From contig OX031061.1 of assembly GCA_943736015.1 (NCBI GenBank), positions 58,844,192 through 58,908,191 on the forward strand: a stretch of DNA of 64,000 nt. Reading direction: 5' to 3'. The DNA comes from Tridacna crocea. Lineage: Eukaryota; Mollusca; Bivalvia; Cardiida; Cardiidae. Shown one piece after another: positions 35,045 to 44,540 of this stretch (positions are counted from its first letter, which is position 1; the number at the start of each line of letters is the position of its first letter). The position numbers were made by a program, and so were the translations under genes. Under the pieces are notes generated by a model that saw only the letters and a program-made list of their open reading frames with translations, searched no databases and was not told the DNA's origin.

Positions 35045-35896
35045 ACCTGCACTGTTTTTAAAATTTGCTTTAAAATCTTCACAAATACATGTAGTTTGAC
35101 TGATAACATAAAGGAAAGTCAACACAAACTTTGTACTTCTAAGAATTACTTAAATTACAGTTGTCTTACCTCCATGAATTATCAAATGCTATATGCTGGA
35201 AAACTCATGTTTAGAATAGATTACTGTACCCTTGAATGGCCTGATGTAACCACTATGAGAATCATCATAACAAGTAATTTCAAAATTAGGTAACCAAAAA
35301 TTGGCAGTGTTGTGGCAGTGTGGTTCTCTATCTTGATTCTGTTATAGCAATTCATCATATTTCATCCTTTCTAAAATCTTCAAAATGTTTGTGCAGAGAC
35401 CTACTGTTATGATAGACAATAGTAAAACTTTAATCATGGTGCTTTATTTTTGGTAGAACAAGGGATTGTGGAGCCCTGAGATTTGCACAAATTTCAATGT
35501 AGCTCAAAGTGTGCAACTGTTCTTTGAAAGGGTTAAAAACTTTGTCAGAAAAAGAAGTAAAGGCTAGTTACAAGCACTTTGCCTTTTTAAAATTTACTTT
35601 AAAAATTTCACAAATACATGTAGTATGACTGATGCAAGTTGCGGACTGACATAAAAGAAAGTCAACACAAACTTTGTACTACAAACCACTATGGGAATCA
35701 TCATAACGGGTAATTTCAAAATCAGGTAAATAATAATTGGCTGGTTCTCAATTTTGATTCTATTATAGCAATTATATCTGCGTTCATAATATTTTAATCT
35801 TTTCTAAAATCTTCAAAATGTTTGTCCAGAAACCTACTGTTATGAAAGACTATAGTGAAACTTTTATCATGGTACTTTATACTGGTAGAACAAGGG
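35045..35896. repeat. Direct repeats flanking a MITE fragment at the Helitron 3' side
   Basis: 35049-35465 and 35588-35896 share ordered text (CACAAATACATGTAGT, AAGTCAACACAAACTTTGTA, ATCATCATAAC, CTTCAAAATGTTTGT, GGTAGAACAAGGGAT), offset about 540 bp. Between them lies a hairpin-MITE remnant (35480-35585). The second copy runs straight into the Helitron helicase end, so the duplicated DNA probably includes the Helitron 3' flank or tail. Confidence 0.75.
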
Positions 35897-36530
35897 ATAG
35901 CCTTAATTCTCTACGCATACGCATCATTTCATCGTACACCAAGCCCGAGACGCTGATCTTATTCTCATTCAGCCAAAGTATATGAATACCTTCCAGACCT
36001 TTTACGTGACTGAAATCAACATAATGCATGTGATTATTCCAAAGTCAAGAATTGCATTTTGTGTCGTGGAGCCCTGAGACTTATGGTTCGTTTTAGCAGC
36101 AGCTAATCTTAATGGAAACTGTCTTCTTGTAACTTGATTGACATTAATTTTGTGCGTCCGACACAGAATTTACGACTAACTTTAAGAATTGGAGTCCAGC
36201 TTCTATCAATGTCTTTGCAAATAGTCCCCTGTACTTGTTTCGTGTTTTTAAACCTATTTTTGTACTTTCAAACAAGACCCATATGATAATGTATCTGTCC
36301 GAATTTGGTACTCGGAAATCAAGTTTTTTAACTAAACAGGCTGCACCATTTGTAAGTCCATCATCAACGTCAATATTGATACAAATTTTTGCTCGGGCAT
36401 TTTCAACAAGTCTCAAGTACTTCAGGAAACCCATAGTTTTGGAAGGATCTTCTCGTATAAGTTTCAAAATCCTTTCATCTTGATTCTGTAACACATCTGA
36501 TATGTGGTCGATTGCTTCTATTTTGGTCAT
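35882..36530 (-). pseudogene. Helitron PIF1-type helicase, C-terminal motifs
   Basis: Within 36144-36530 the stretch ENARAKICINIDVDDGLTNG matches the conserved 'ARVMVTTNIDVSDGLVNG' region of PIF1-like helicases. Closer to 36060 another frame reads HKSQGSTTQNAILDFG (helicase motif VI), and at 35890-36030 NNHMHYVDFSHVKGLEGIH and LNENKISVSGLV, the normal end of Helitron helicases. The pieces lie in different frames, so the protein is not made. The family match is strong because three separate motifs appear in the right order. Confidence 0.88.
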
Positions 36531-36539
36531 AACACATAT

Positions 36540-36840
36540 ACTGTATACTGCATAAATTTTGCCTCATAATTTCAGTCACTTCAAATAAATGAAAGTGCGT
36601 TTGCTATAGATTTGTTGCCAAAGGTCCATACTCCAATGCACTGTTCGGAAATATCTAATTGTCAAGAACTGGACGGAGCTGAAAAAAGTCTCCAATTGCA
36701 ATAATACTAAGGACACCATTGGCTTGTATGTAGCAAAAACTCCCTGCAATATCATGTTGATAAAGTTAAACATTCTATAAACAACCATTGAGATTTCATC
36801 TAAACTTTCAGTTTAGAAAAGTTAACGCTCATCACATCCA
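36540..36840 (-). pseudogene. Helitron helicase, Walker B region
   Basis: KLDEISMVVYRMFNFINM contains the DEISMV Walker B motif of PIF1-like helicases. Further on, FEVTEIMRQNL matches the 'ELTEIMRQ' motif. Several substitutions and a frame change have spoiled the part between them, where a GDFFQL motif would be expected. Confidence 0.85.
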
Positions 36841-37130
36841 GCTGTTGCATGTCTAGCGGTTTAGAATTCAAATTTTGATTAGCGGAAATACAGAATAATG
36901 AATGAATAGTGCTGCCTCCAATATTGTGGGCTGCTTTTCCAGTTGGAACACCCAGAACGGCTTTTACAAAATCTGGATTTTCTCCAACTTGTGATGAGTA
37001 AAATCTGGTGACTGCTTCATACAATACAGATGTGAAAAGACTTTTACCAACACCAGCTCCACCACTTAAAAATAAATGCATTTGAGGTTTGTCTGTTTTA
37101 AGAAAATGCAAAACATGGTAGAAGAAGGCC
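36800..37130 (-). pseudogene. Helitron helicase, Walker A region
   Basis: The frame carries HLFLSGGAGVGKSLFTSVLY, a complete Walker A (GGAGVGKS) P-loop. About 35 residues later VLGVPTGKAAHNIGGSTIHS matches the PIF1 motif 'APTGKAAFNI.G.TIHS'. This is the ATP-binding core of a 5'-to-3' SF1B helicase used by Helitrons to unwind the donor strand. Confidence 0.92.
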
Positions 37131-37368
37131 TGCTGACGGTGGTTAGCAACCTTGCAAGTTTCAAATATTTTTCATGTGGCATTCTGAGCCTGTTATGATC
37201 TCATGAATCTATTTGCTTTCGGGTTATACCCATATCGTAAACAAGATCATCGTTGTGCTCAGTTTGATAGGGGTCAACCATACAGTTCACATCTATCAGA
37301 TGACTGTTCTGCATTAATAGCCTCTTGATGCTGACCCTCAGAATTAACATCAACATAAAGTGTATTTA

Positions 37369-37851
37369 CTATATTACAGATAGATTTTCTATAGCATCTG
37401 AAATACCGCTCGCAAAGTTAAAGCTGGATGCATCTTGAATTACAGTATCAAATTTTGCCATGTAACTTGCTTCATATGACTCGTAATCACCCAGTAAAAC
37501 ACTAACATCGTTTATCCATGGAAAAAACAACATTAGTTGAACTCTGTGGTAGTTTTCAGAATCTGAGTCTCTGTTGTACCTCACATAGCGAATAAGTTTG
37601 TCCACTCGCCTTCTATGAATAATAGTTCCATCTTTCATTGTATATTCATGACTTTGAGGTAGGCCTGCTGCATTTCTTGTTTTATTCTCATTCCCCACAC
37701 ACTCTTCATCAGAATCTCTTTGATATTCCTCAGGTAGAACTGTTCTACCTTTTTGATTTTTCTTACTCTTTTTCTGTGGAAAAATAATGTTATATTTTGC
37801 CATAAACCGGCTAAAGAACATGAATTCAGCTGATACGATCTTCTTTGACAA
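37369..37851 (-). pseudogene. Helitron linker between Rep and helicase
   Basis: The frame is open for 160 codons and includes RRRVDKLIRYVRYNRDSDSE and VQLMLFFPWINDVSVLLGDY, which match the conserved Helitron segment 'R..KIIR.V.FN...D...Y.RE.LMLF.PWR.E' between Rep and helicase. It begins near LNSCSLAGLWQN-type text read in the neighbouring frame, so a frame break lies at its upstream edge. Confidence 0.85.
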
Positions 37852-37866
37852 CGCTTGAAATTGTTG

Positions 37867-38106
37867 TCAGATTCTGTGCTGTGATATGGCATTGATTCTA
37901 AAATGTTTTTCAGTTTCAAAAGACATGCTTTTTTCTGCCTCAATACTGCCTTTTCTAGCATGACGGTGACTTTGATAATTAATCAAATCTTTGTTATTGG
38001 CTTGATTTGAGCATGTTACATGTTTATCAATGTATTCACATATTTCTTCGTCCTCATTCTCTCCAAATTTCGGAGCCATTTCTATCCATACTAACATGTG
38101 AATATG
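37867..38106 (-). pseudogene. Helitron Rep domain, C-terminal tail starting at the HUH motif
   Basis: The frame opens with HIHMLVWIEMAPKFGENEDE: the HxH of the rolling-circle Rep (HUH) motif, normally in 'GSPHLHMLVWIE', is right at the upstream edge. It continues ICEYIDKHVTCSN and LINYQSHRHARKG, as in Helitron proteins. The catalytic tyrosines and most of the Rep fold are missing because the preceding 300 or more residues are deleted. Confidence 0.85.
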
Positions 38107-38427
38107 TTAGTATCCTATTACATCAATAGGATGTTATAAAGTATCTGTATTGCCAGTTAAACAAGTGTCAAAGTTCTCTACTTCAGACCAGCCATCAGAA
38201 CTTTCATCATTTTGTTGATCTTTGTCCAAGTTTTCGGATGGTGCAACATTGGCATCGTGTTCTGAATTTTCATGACCAAAGAGTTCACTTTTTCCAGTTA
38301 GCTGCCAGTATTAATCAATTCCTATACTCTCTTGCATGAAAAGTTGACTTTTGGCTAGCAACCAACGTTGTGCATTTAAACATTTGACTGGTCTAATGGC
38401 TTCATGCATAACGGAATGTTTGAACTC
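38107..38427 (-). pseudogene. Helitron pre-Rep region
   Basis: The minus strand reads FKHSVMHEAIRPVKCLNAQR, LLAKSQLFMQESIGI, then an acidic stretch (DKDQQNDESSDGWSEVENFD) and CLTGNTDTL. This matches the Helitron order '.YKH.Y.FE.IRP.KV..A..YL...S.LF...' followed by the acidic 'W.E.....GNTDTL' region. It directly abuts the Rep tail, marking the deletion joint near 38105-38115, where ATCCTATT and AATAGGAT form a small palindrome. Confidence 0.82.
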
Positions 38428-38433
38428 ATTTTT

Positions 38434-38500
38434 ATCCCCCGCCGTAGGCGTAGGGATATAGTTTTAGCGTTGTCCGTCCGTCCGTCCGTCCGTGTTTACG
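38434..38500 (+). repeat. Left end of ATCCCCCGCC repeat with GTCC microsatellite
   Basis: ATCCCCCGCCGTAGGCGTAG leads into (GTCC)n at 38470-38493. This opening is common in repeats I associate with bivalve genomes. Confidence 0.75.
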
Positions 38501-38744
38501 AGGGACCCTATCATGGGTACTATATATGTACAAATTGGGCTTCGTGGGTACTTTTTCATTTTTGGGTATACCCAAAAATTTGAGTATTTAATCTGTGTCC
38601 ATCTTGGTATTCCTGGGTATCTGCCAAAAAGTACCTATGAAAATGACGGACTTCATTTTGTCCATGATTTTGTCCATATCTCGGACACTACCATAAATTT
38701 ATTTTTCAATTCTCGCGCCAAATCCCTTCAAATGCGCATTTGGA

Positions 38745-39286
38745 GTCCTCGGCCTTTTTCAGCAGCGCATGCGCGAGATGGCGAGACGCCCGAACTTCAT
38801 TCGGAACACCTCGGCCAATCTTTCGATCCAGCCTCGGATGTATGCCGACGGAATAATATGTTAAAAAACTTGACATGCATCGCCGGAAGCGGTTATTCGA
38901 CAGATACTCCCCACTACATAGTTCTCGGGATGTTCCAAATGACGTCAACTAGTAACCGTTTCGAATGACAAAAAAACCTGTAGAATGACGGCAAGTCTAA
39001 CTATAGCAGCATAAATGGCTGAATTTAGGACTTGCATTGATTACGCACTTGAAAAATTTGGCTGGATCGAAAGATTGGCCGAGATTTTCCGTATGTTTGC
39101 GCGATAATGATGTCATTGTATTTGTTGTTATGGGGGTGTTGTTATTCCTTCCGGAAGTAGTCCATCGGCATACATCCGAGGCTTGATTCGTAGAATTGAC
39201 CGAGGTGTTCCGAATGGCCCGAACTTTTGATATCCGCCATTTTGTGAACGGGAGCAATATACGCTACGATTGAGGCAGCAAAATAG
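38745..39286 (+). promoter_or_regulatory. Promoter-like GC-rich region with inverted repeats and a 5' UTR exon
   Basis: Contains GCGCATGCGC (NRF1-type palindrome, about 38765) and CCGCCATTTTG (YY1-type site, about 39235), both common in animal core promoters. Two long arms (about 38797-38852 and 39160-39222) are inverted copies of CGGAACACCTCGG...CCTCGGATGTATGCCGA, and a third related piece is at 39055-39090. Just after the YY1-type site comes a donor, AAAATAG|GTAAGC, at 39287, suggesting a short non-coding first exon ending at 39286. No transcript evidence is available. Confidence 0.5.
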
Positions 39287-40715
39287 GTAAGCTGAAAATT
39301 AATGGGTATTTACACATATTAGTTTAAAATTCTGGGCGGGATCCTTTTTTTGGTAGATTGTTCAACCATTCATCCGCAATATCATTTTCAGATAGCTGTA
39401 ACGTCGTATTCATAACACCAAATCAGTTTGAATTGTGTACTCTACTGTACAGCTGCAAAACGGTTTTTGTGCTGAAATTCATTAGGTAAACAGAGTTTTA
39501 AAGCATGCCGATCTCATTCTTGAGATCGATGTACATGCAAAGATTTTTTTCGGGTGAGTGGGTGCATTAGACACCTCACAATAAACAAACTTGGTCAACC
39601 GGACGTTTCAAACTACGTCTATTTTGAACAGATGGTAGAGAGTCATTTTGTGGAAATGGGACTGAAACAGCCAATCAGAAATCGTCTTAAACCCGTTGTA
39701 GAATTTAGATCCCTCCGTGCTCTAGGTATATTTGGTAAGAGAATGAATTAGATACAAAGAAATACAAGCCGCTCTAGTTGGATAGGAATCGAAGTGTCTC
39801 GGGAAAAATCCTGGCCTGGTTGGGTATCGAACCTAGGATCTCGGGATTGGTAGTGTTTTGCAGATCACTAATAAAGGAGCAAGAGGAAACGTATGTAATT
39901 CTTTTCATTTTCTATCTAGGCACTTCAAGGAAAAAGGCGGAACATTGAACGCAGACACTCGTCATTATGAGTCAATGTTCCCCACCCACCTTTTTCCTTT
40001 TCTTCTGTCTTGCCCAAATCTTTTTATTGACCAGAGAAAAAAAAACACAGAAAAATGCAGAATATAGGGGAAACCCTGCAAAATTTTTTTTTAGATTTGG
40101 ACTTAATTTTTTTGCAGCATTTTTGGGGAAGGGGGGGGTTGTCAAGGTTTTCTTTGCAGCATTTTGGGGGAGTTAATGTTCCCCACCAACCTTTTGATTT
40201 TTCTAAGACATTTCGTGTTTCCCACCTAACTAGAGCATACCGTTAGGTTTTTTTGCGACCGGAATAGACCCAGATTAGCCTGTGCATCCTCCCAGTCTGA
40301 TCAAAGTTTACACCGTTTGCCAATAAGTAGGAAAAATGATCGGAGTGCTTCAAAGAAACATTCCAGACAGTTTCAGCAAACAGCTTGGAATGGGTCTATG
40401 CTGTTTGCAAAAGCGTGAAGGTACCTTTTAGTGTGACTTGGCTTATAATTCCTTTTATCAACTTAAAACTCCTCCAAACACAACTCTTACTTACCTCTGG
40501 ACAGACCAGTATTTTCAAAAATAGATGTTGCTTTCAGTTTCTAATGTTGCTGTGTAAATAGGATTCTTCAGATGAAATTAGGAATAGGAACATACACACA
40601 CCAAAAAAACCACATGATATAAAAGAAGATTTATTTACCTACTCATTTTTTTAAGATTGAATAAAAATTTAGATTGTTAAAGTAGTTTAAAGATGTGGTA
40701 TATTATGTCTTTCAG
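39287..40715. other. Probable first intron of the plus-strand gene
   Basis: Lies between a donor at 39287 and an acceptor at 40715. An open stretch at 39554-39734 reads plausibly (for example YFEQMVESHFVEMG) and ends with donor GTAAGA, but its phase does not fit the next exon. At 39780-39850 the minus strand has a tRNA-like B box (AGGTTCGATACCC). Tracts of T, G and A near 40040-40140 are low complexity. Confidence 0.4.
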
Positions 40716-40843
40716 ATCATGGTCTTAGTGCACTGGTCCTCCCTGCCAGGCCTGACAAAGAGTGCAAAATGGCCTGTGCGAGTAGAAGATTGGGCTTCGG
40801 ATGATGTAAAAGTACTAGTCTTCTGCAGATCAGACAATGCATA
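40716..40843 (+). CDS. First coding exon of the inserted gene
   Basis: The acceptor ATTATGTCTTTCAG precedes ATCATGGTC, an ATG (40719) in a strong Kozak context (A at -3, G at +4). The protein starts MVLVHWSSLPGLTKSAKWPV and continues RVEDWASDDVKVLVFCRSD, ending at donor GTAAGTG in phase 2. Other frames are closed. No known domain can be named. The opening vaguely resembles the short beta-rich N-termini of some BEN-type proteins, which is only a resemblance. The next coding exon in the correct phase was not found with confidence. Confidence 0.55.
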
Positions 40844-40997
40844 GTAAGTGTATTTGCTGCATATTCCATCTTTGTTTACACACTTATGTACATGTGCAGG
40901 GCAGTTTCTTTAGTTATAGCTCTTTTATACTTGCTGGAATATTTACAGCAAGCTTTGAAATAAGTATTAATAAATCATTACTAACAACTTGTAATTA

Positions 40998-41212
40998 ACT
41001 GTGTACCACACAAGAAAATATTAGAATGGTCCAAATTGAAAGCATTTGCAAACGAGAAAATAAAATTGAAATTTGTTTCCATCAGGGTAGAAAAGATTGT
41101 GGGAAAAGGAGAGAAAATGCTGGTTACCAGCATTTTCTCCTTTTCCCACAATGTTTTCAAAAGGCCATTTTCTTGAGTTCATTAAGTCTGGACTGTGTGG
41201 TAAAGGATTAAT
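40998..41212 (-). mobile_element. Hairpin MITE inside the inserted gene
   Basis: Ends are GTGTACCACACAAGAAAATA and GACTGTGTGGTAAAGGATTA. The palindrome at 41090-41158 is well preserved (GGGAAAAGGAGAGAAAATGC). It lies in an intron of the plus-strand gene. Confidence 0.9.
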
Positions 41213-41779
41213 AGCTATATGTCCTCTAGTTCACAATGGAGCTGTGCTTGTGCAGTTAATTTGCTATCCACTATGTTTAATCGAAGATTGTGATTAACAA
41301 TAAGTCACAAAACCAAGAATTCAAGTTTAGGCACCAAGTGAGTTCAGGAGCCAACTACAATCGATTCCGGGATTTCTCAACTGTTATCGGAATCGAAAGC
41401 CAAAACCAACTCACTTTCGACTAAAGTCGATCATTGGCCCACCAGTAAGTAATAGATACAAGGGCTTCCTGCGATGAGCAGAGGATTAATTTACAGATCA
41501 GTCCCTGATGATTCAATCGCAATATCTCGGATATAAAGTCACACTTTATCAATTTAATATCAAGTAACATTCCCGATTATAACCGTTAAAATCCGATTCT
41601 AGATAGCACATAGATGTAGTATCAATAATAATACTCACAAAATACAAGAATACTTAACTTCACTTTTATTTGTTTGAATTTTAGAAAATTTGCAAAACAT
41701 AAAGGTGCAGCTTCCATATTGATATGAGACAGTTGGGCGCATTTCTAGGATTTTGAATGAGACATTCTTGGTTTTTATG

Positions 41780-42305
41780 TGCCTATGGCGCATGGTGCAG
41801 GGGTTTCCCGATCATTGTTTTGAGAAGTGTTGGGTGCCTGGGGCATTGATTTATTGGGTACACAGTCCGAAACATACTGGCATCTTTTTGTTGAAAGTCT
41901 GGTTCTCTCTGAGATGTACTGTCCAAAGTATTGTTGGGTGTTTTAAGAAGTGTTGGTCCATTTATTTATTGGGTTCACTGTCCAAACATACATTGGTGGT
42001 TTTCTTGATTGTCTTTTGCACCTTAATAAGATGTATTGTCCAAAATATTGTTAGGAGTTTAAAGAAGTGTTGGACTGTTTATTTGTTGGGTACACAGTCC
42101 AAACATACATGAGTTTTCTTGAATGTCTCGTCCACCTAAATAAGATGTACTGTCCAAAATATTTTTGGGTGTTTTGAGCAATGTTGGGTACTTGGTCCGT
42201 TCATTTATTAGTTGTACAGTCCAAAAGGGTACATGGGTATTTTTCTCAAAGTATTGTTCTCTCTAAATGTACTATCCAAAATATTGTTGGGTGTTTTATA
42301 TATAT
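41780..42305. repeat. Intronic minisatellite, about 115-125-bp unit, four copies
   Basis: Each unit carries AAGTGTTGG, TTTATT(G/A), ACAGTCCAAA, ATACAT and GATGTA(C/T)TGTCCAAA(A/G)TATT, ending TTGGGTG. The units differ at 10-20% of sites, so they are older than the 729-bp duplication that copied three of them. Confidence 0.8.
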
Positions 42306-42650
42306 TACATGATTGTGGCCAAAATTCCTTTTGGTCAACACTATATTCACTAGTTAGTGAAAAATATCATTTCAATTTTACAGCTGCCTTTAAGAAGAAG
42401 AAAATGACTCTGGATGCCTTCCTTGGAGATATAGAATGGGCTTTAATCAGTAAGTAACAGAAAGAAAGATGTGGATGGTGAAACTCGTAATTTTTGTAAA
42501 TGTAAATGAGATGCTTGTAAAACATTACATAAAAACTTAGAAAATCAGTAAACCATTCCATATACATAAATTTAGATTGTTTCAATGCCTAGACTTGTGA
42601 AAATTGAAAGCAGTCAAAGGCATCATAAACGGTTTGTTATATCTATTGTT
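41922..42650 (+). repeat. 729-bp tandem duplication, copy 1
   Basis: TCCAAAGTATTGTTGGG starts the unit at 41922 and again at 42651. The two copies differ at only a few sites over 729 bp, showing a very recent duplication. Each copy includes part of the minisatellite, an intron piece and one whole coding exon. Confidence 0.95.
42384..42449 (+). CDS. Coding exon, 66 nt, phase 1-1 (duplicated copy 1)
   Basis: Acceptor TTTCAATTTTACAG and donor GTAAGT bracket 66 nt encoding AFKKKKMTLDAFLGDIEWAL plus I. Only the phase-1 frame is open. A length divisible by three with equal phases means one copy, both copies or neither could be spliced in without shifting the frame. No domain is recognised; it is a basic start followed by an amphipathic helix-like stretch. 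Confidence 0.65.
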
Positions 42651-43380
42651 TCCAAAGTATTGTTGGGCGTTTTAAGAAGTGTTGGTCCATTTATTTATTG
42701 GGTTCACTGTCCAAACATACATTGGTGGTTTTCTTGATTGTCTTTTGCACCTTAATAAGATGTATTGTCCAAAATATTGTTTGGTGTTTGAAGAAGTGTT
42801 GGACTGTTTATTTGTTGGGTACACAGTCCAAACATACACAAGTTTTCTTGAATGTCTCGTCCACCTAAATAAGATGTACTGTCCAAAATATTTTTGGGTG
42901 TTTCGAGCAATGTTGGGTACTTGGTCCGTTCATTTATTAGTTGTACAGTCCAAAAGGGTACATGGGTATTTTTCTCAAAGTCTTGTTCTCTCTAAATGTA
43001 CTATCCAAAATATTGTAGGGTGTTTTATATATATTACATGATTGTGGCCAAAATTCCTTTTGGTCAACACTATATTCACTAGTTAGTGAAAAATATCATT
43101 TCAATTTTACAGCAGCCTTTAAGAAGAAGAAAATGACTCTGGATGCCTTCCTTGGAGATATAGAATGGGCTTTAATCAGTAAGTAACAGAAAGAAAGATG
43201 TGGATGGTGAAACTCGTGATTTTTGTAAATGTAAATGAGATGCTTGTAAAACATTACATAAAAACTTAGAAAATCAGTAAACCATTCCATATACATAAAT
43301 TTAGATTGTTTCAATGCCTAGACTTGTGAAAAATTGAAAGCAGTCAAAGGCATCATAAACGCTTTGTTATATCTATTGTT
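42651..43380 (+). repeat. 729-bp tandem duplication, copy 2 (730 bp)
   Basis: Second copy. The end ATATCTATTGTT matches the end of copy 1, after which unique sequence TAAATCCACA follows. A one-base indel near 43332 is among the few differences. Confidence 0.95.
43113..43178 (+). CDS. Coding exon, 66 nt, phase 1-1 (duplicated copy 2)
   Basis: Nearly identical to the exon at 42384, with acceptor ...TTTTACAG and donor GTAAGT intact. One difference, CTGCC to CAGCC, is at the third base of the first whole-protein codon and is silent (Ala). Both splice sites survive, so both exons look usable. Confidence 0.65.
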
Positions 43381-43856
43381 TAAATCCACATTGTTCTATT
43401 TTGCTGTTATCACAGTTAACCTGTGTGCGTCTTGATAAAAACCTGAAGCACACTTGTTCAATTTTGATGACAGTCTGGATAGTTAAGGACATTATAATTC
43501 AACAATTATTTTCTCTATACAAGAGAATAAAGTGAAAAACCTTTGTAGTATCTTCACAGTAGAAAGTTTTTGCCAGTAAAATTTCATGGAAAAGAGCGCC
43601 TGGTGTGGTCCAGGGGTGCCTCCATCATTTGTCATTGATTTGATAAGTATAGAATAGGACCACTGTTACCCTGTGCATGTTGTAAGAGGCGACTAAAAAG
43701 GCCCAAACGGATGGAATTTCTATAACTCGAAATTTTAGCAGGTGTGAAGGTGTTGGTGTCATTTCGTGTATTTTTATCTTGATGTAAATGAGAGAGAGAA
43801 CCAAAATCTTCTTTCCTGTCAGGTGCAATATAACCTGTACTGTGTTTGTGCAACTT

Positions 43857-44079
43857 TACCCTTTACCAGGCAATTCCTGGTTTTAATGACCCTGAAATAG
43901 AAGCCTTTTGAAAAAATTGTGGAAAAAGGAAAAAATGCTGGTAATCAGCATTTTCTCTTTTTCCCACAATTTTTTCTACGCACAAACAAATTTCAAATTT
44001 TGAGTTACATTTATTTTGTCAAATGCAAGTGTTTTCAATTTGGACAAGTCTAAAATTTTGTTGCTTGGTAAAGGGTTAA
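43857..44079 (+). mobile_element. Hairpin MITE, full length, intronic
   Basis: Left end ACCCTTTACCAGGCAATTCC, right end TTGCTTGGTAAAGGGTTAAA. Palindrome 43911-43977 has AAAAAATTGTGG and CCACAATTTTTT, a change shared by both arms. Confidence 0.9.
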
Positions 44080-44154
44080 AACAAAAATTCAATTCAATTC
44101 ATGGAGAAGATCAGCTATATATATGTTAATACGATCCCTTATTTTTTTTTACAG

Positions 44155-44245
44155 AAGCATCAGAAGGTATGGTCAACAAGATCAGCCGCAAGAGAGAAAA
44201 ACATCGGAAAGCAGCAAACAAGCCTGTGAAATGTGCCAGAAAGAG
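44155..44245 (+). CDS. Coding exon, basic region
   Basis: Acceptor ATTTTTTTTTACAG at 44154. Entering in phase 1 from the 66-nt exon, it reads KASEGMVNKISRKREKHRKA then ANKPVKCARK, and ends in phase 2 at donor GTATTG. The lysine/arginine-rich content suggests a nuclear localisation or nucleic-acid-binding segment. The phase agrees with the last exon if that uses the acceptor at 45996. Confidence 0.6.
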
Positions 44246-44540
44246 GTATTGTTATACATGTAGTTACTCTGGCACAGCATAATCATACATTACGGAAAAG
44301 TATGTCATTATATCCCATAGGCTATCAATGCTATTGTATTGAAATAGCTCTGCCTATCATATTTTTTGAGTTACTGCCCTTTGTTGATTTTCATACTTAA
44401 TTTTTGTCCGGAGCATAACTCAAAAAGTATTTCGGGTATCATCTTGAAACCTTATATGTGGATAGATCTTATTCAGGGGAAGTGCATTGCAAAAGAACCA
44501 TAACTCTGCCAATTATATTTTTGGAGTTATTGCCCTTTTT

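Noticed and set aside
35880-38427. Host PIF1 helicase gene
   Set aside because: Linker and pre-Rep text specific to Helitrons is attached, and the frame is broken repeatedly without splice sites at the breaks.
39554-39734. Possible coding exon ending at donor GTAAGA
   Set aside because: It exits in phase 1, but the next exon (40716) is open only in phase 0; the acceptor is also poor. Kept only as a note in the intron entry.
42367-43314. Two nearly identical 72-codon minus-strand frames
   Set aside because: They are antisense shadows of the duplicated plus-strand exon and its flanks.
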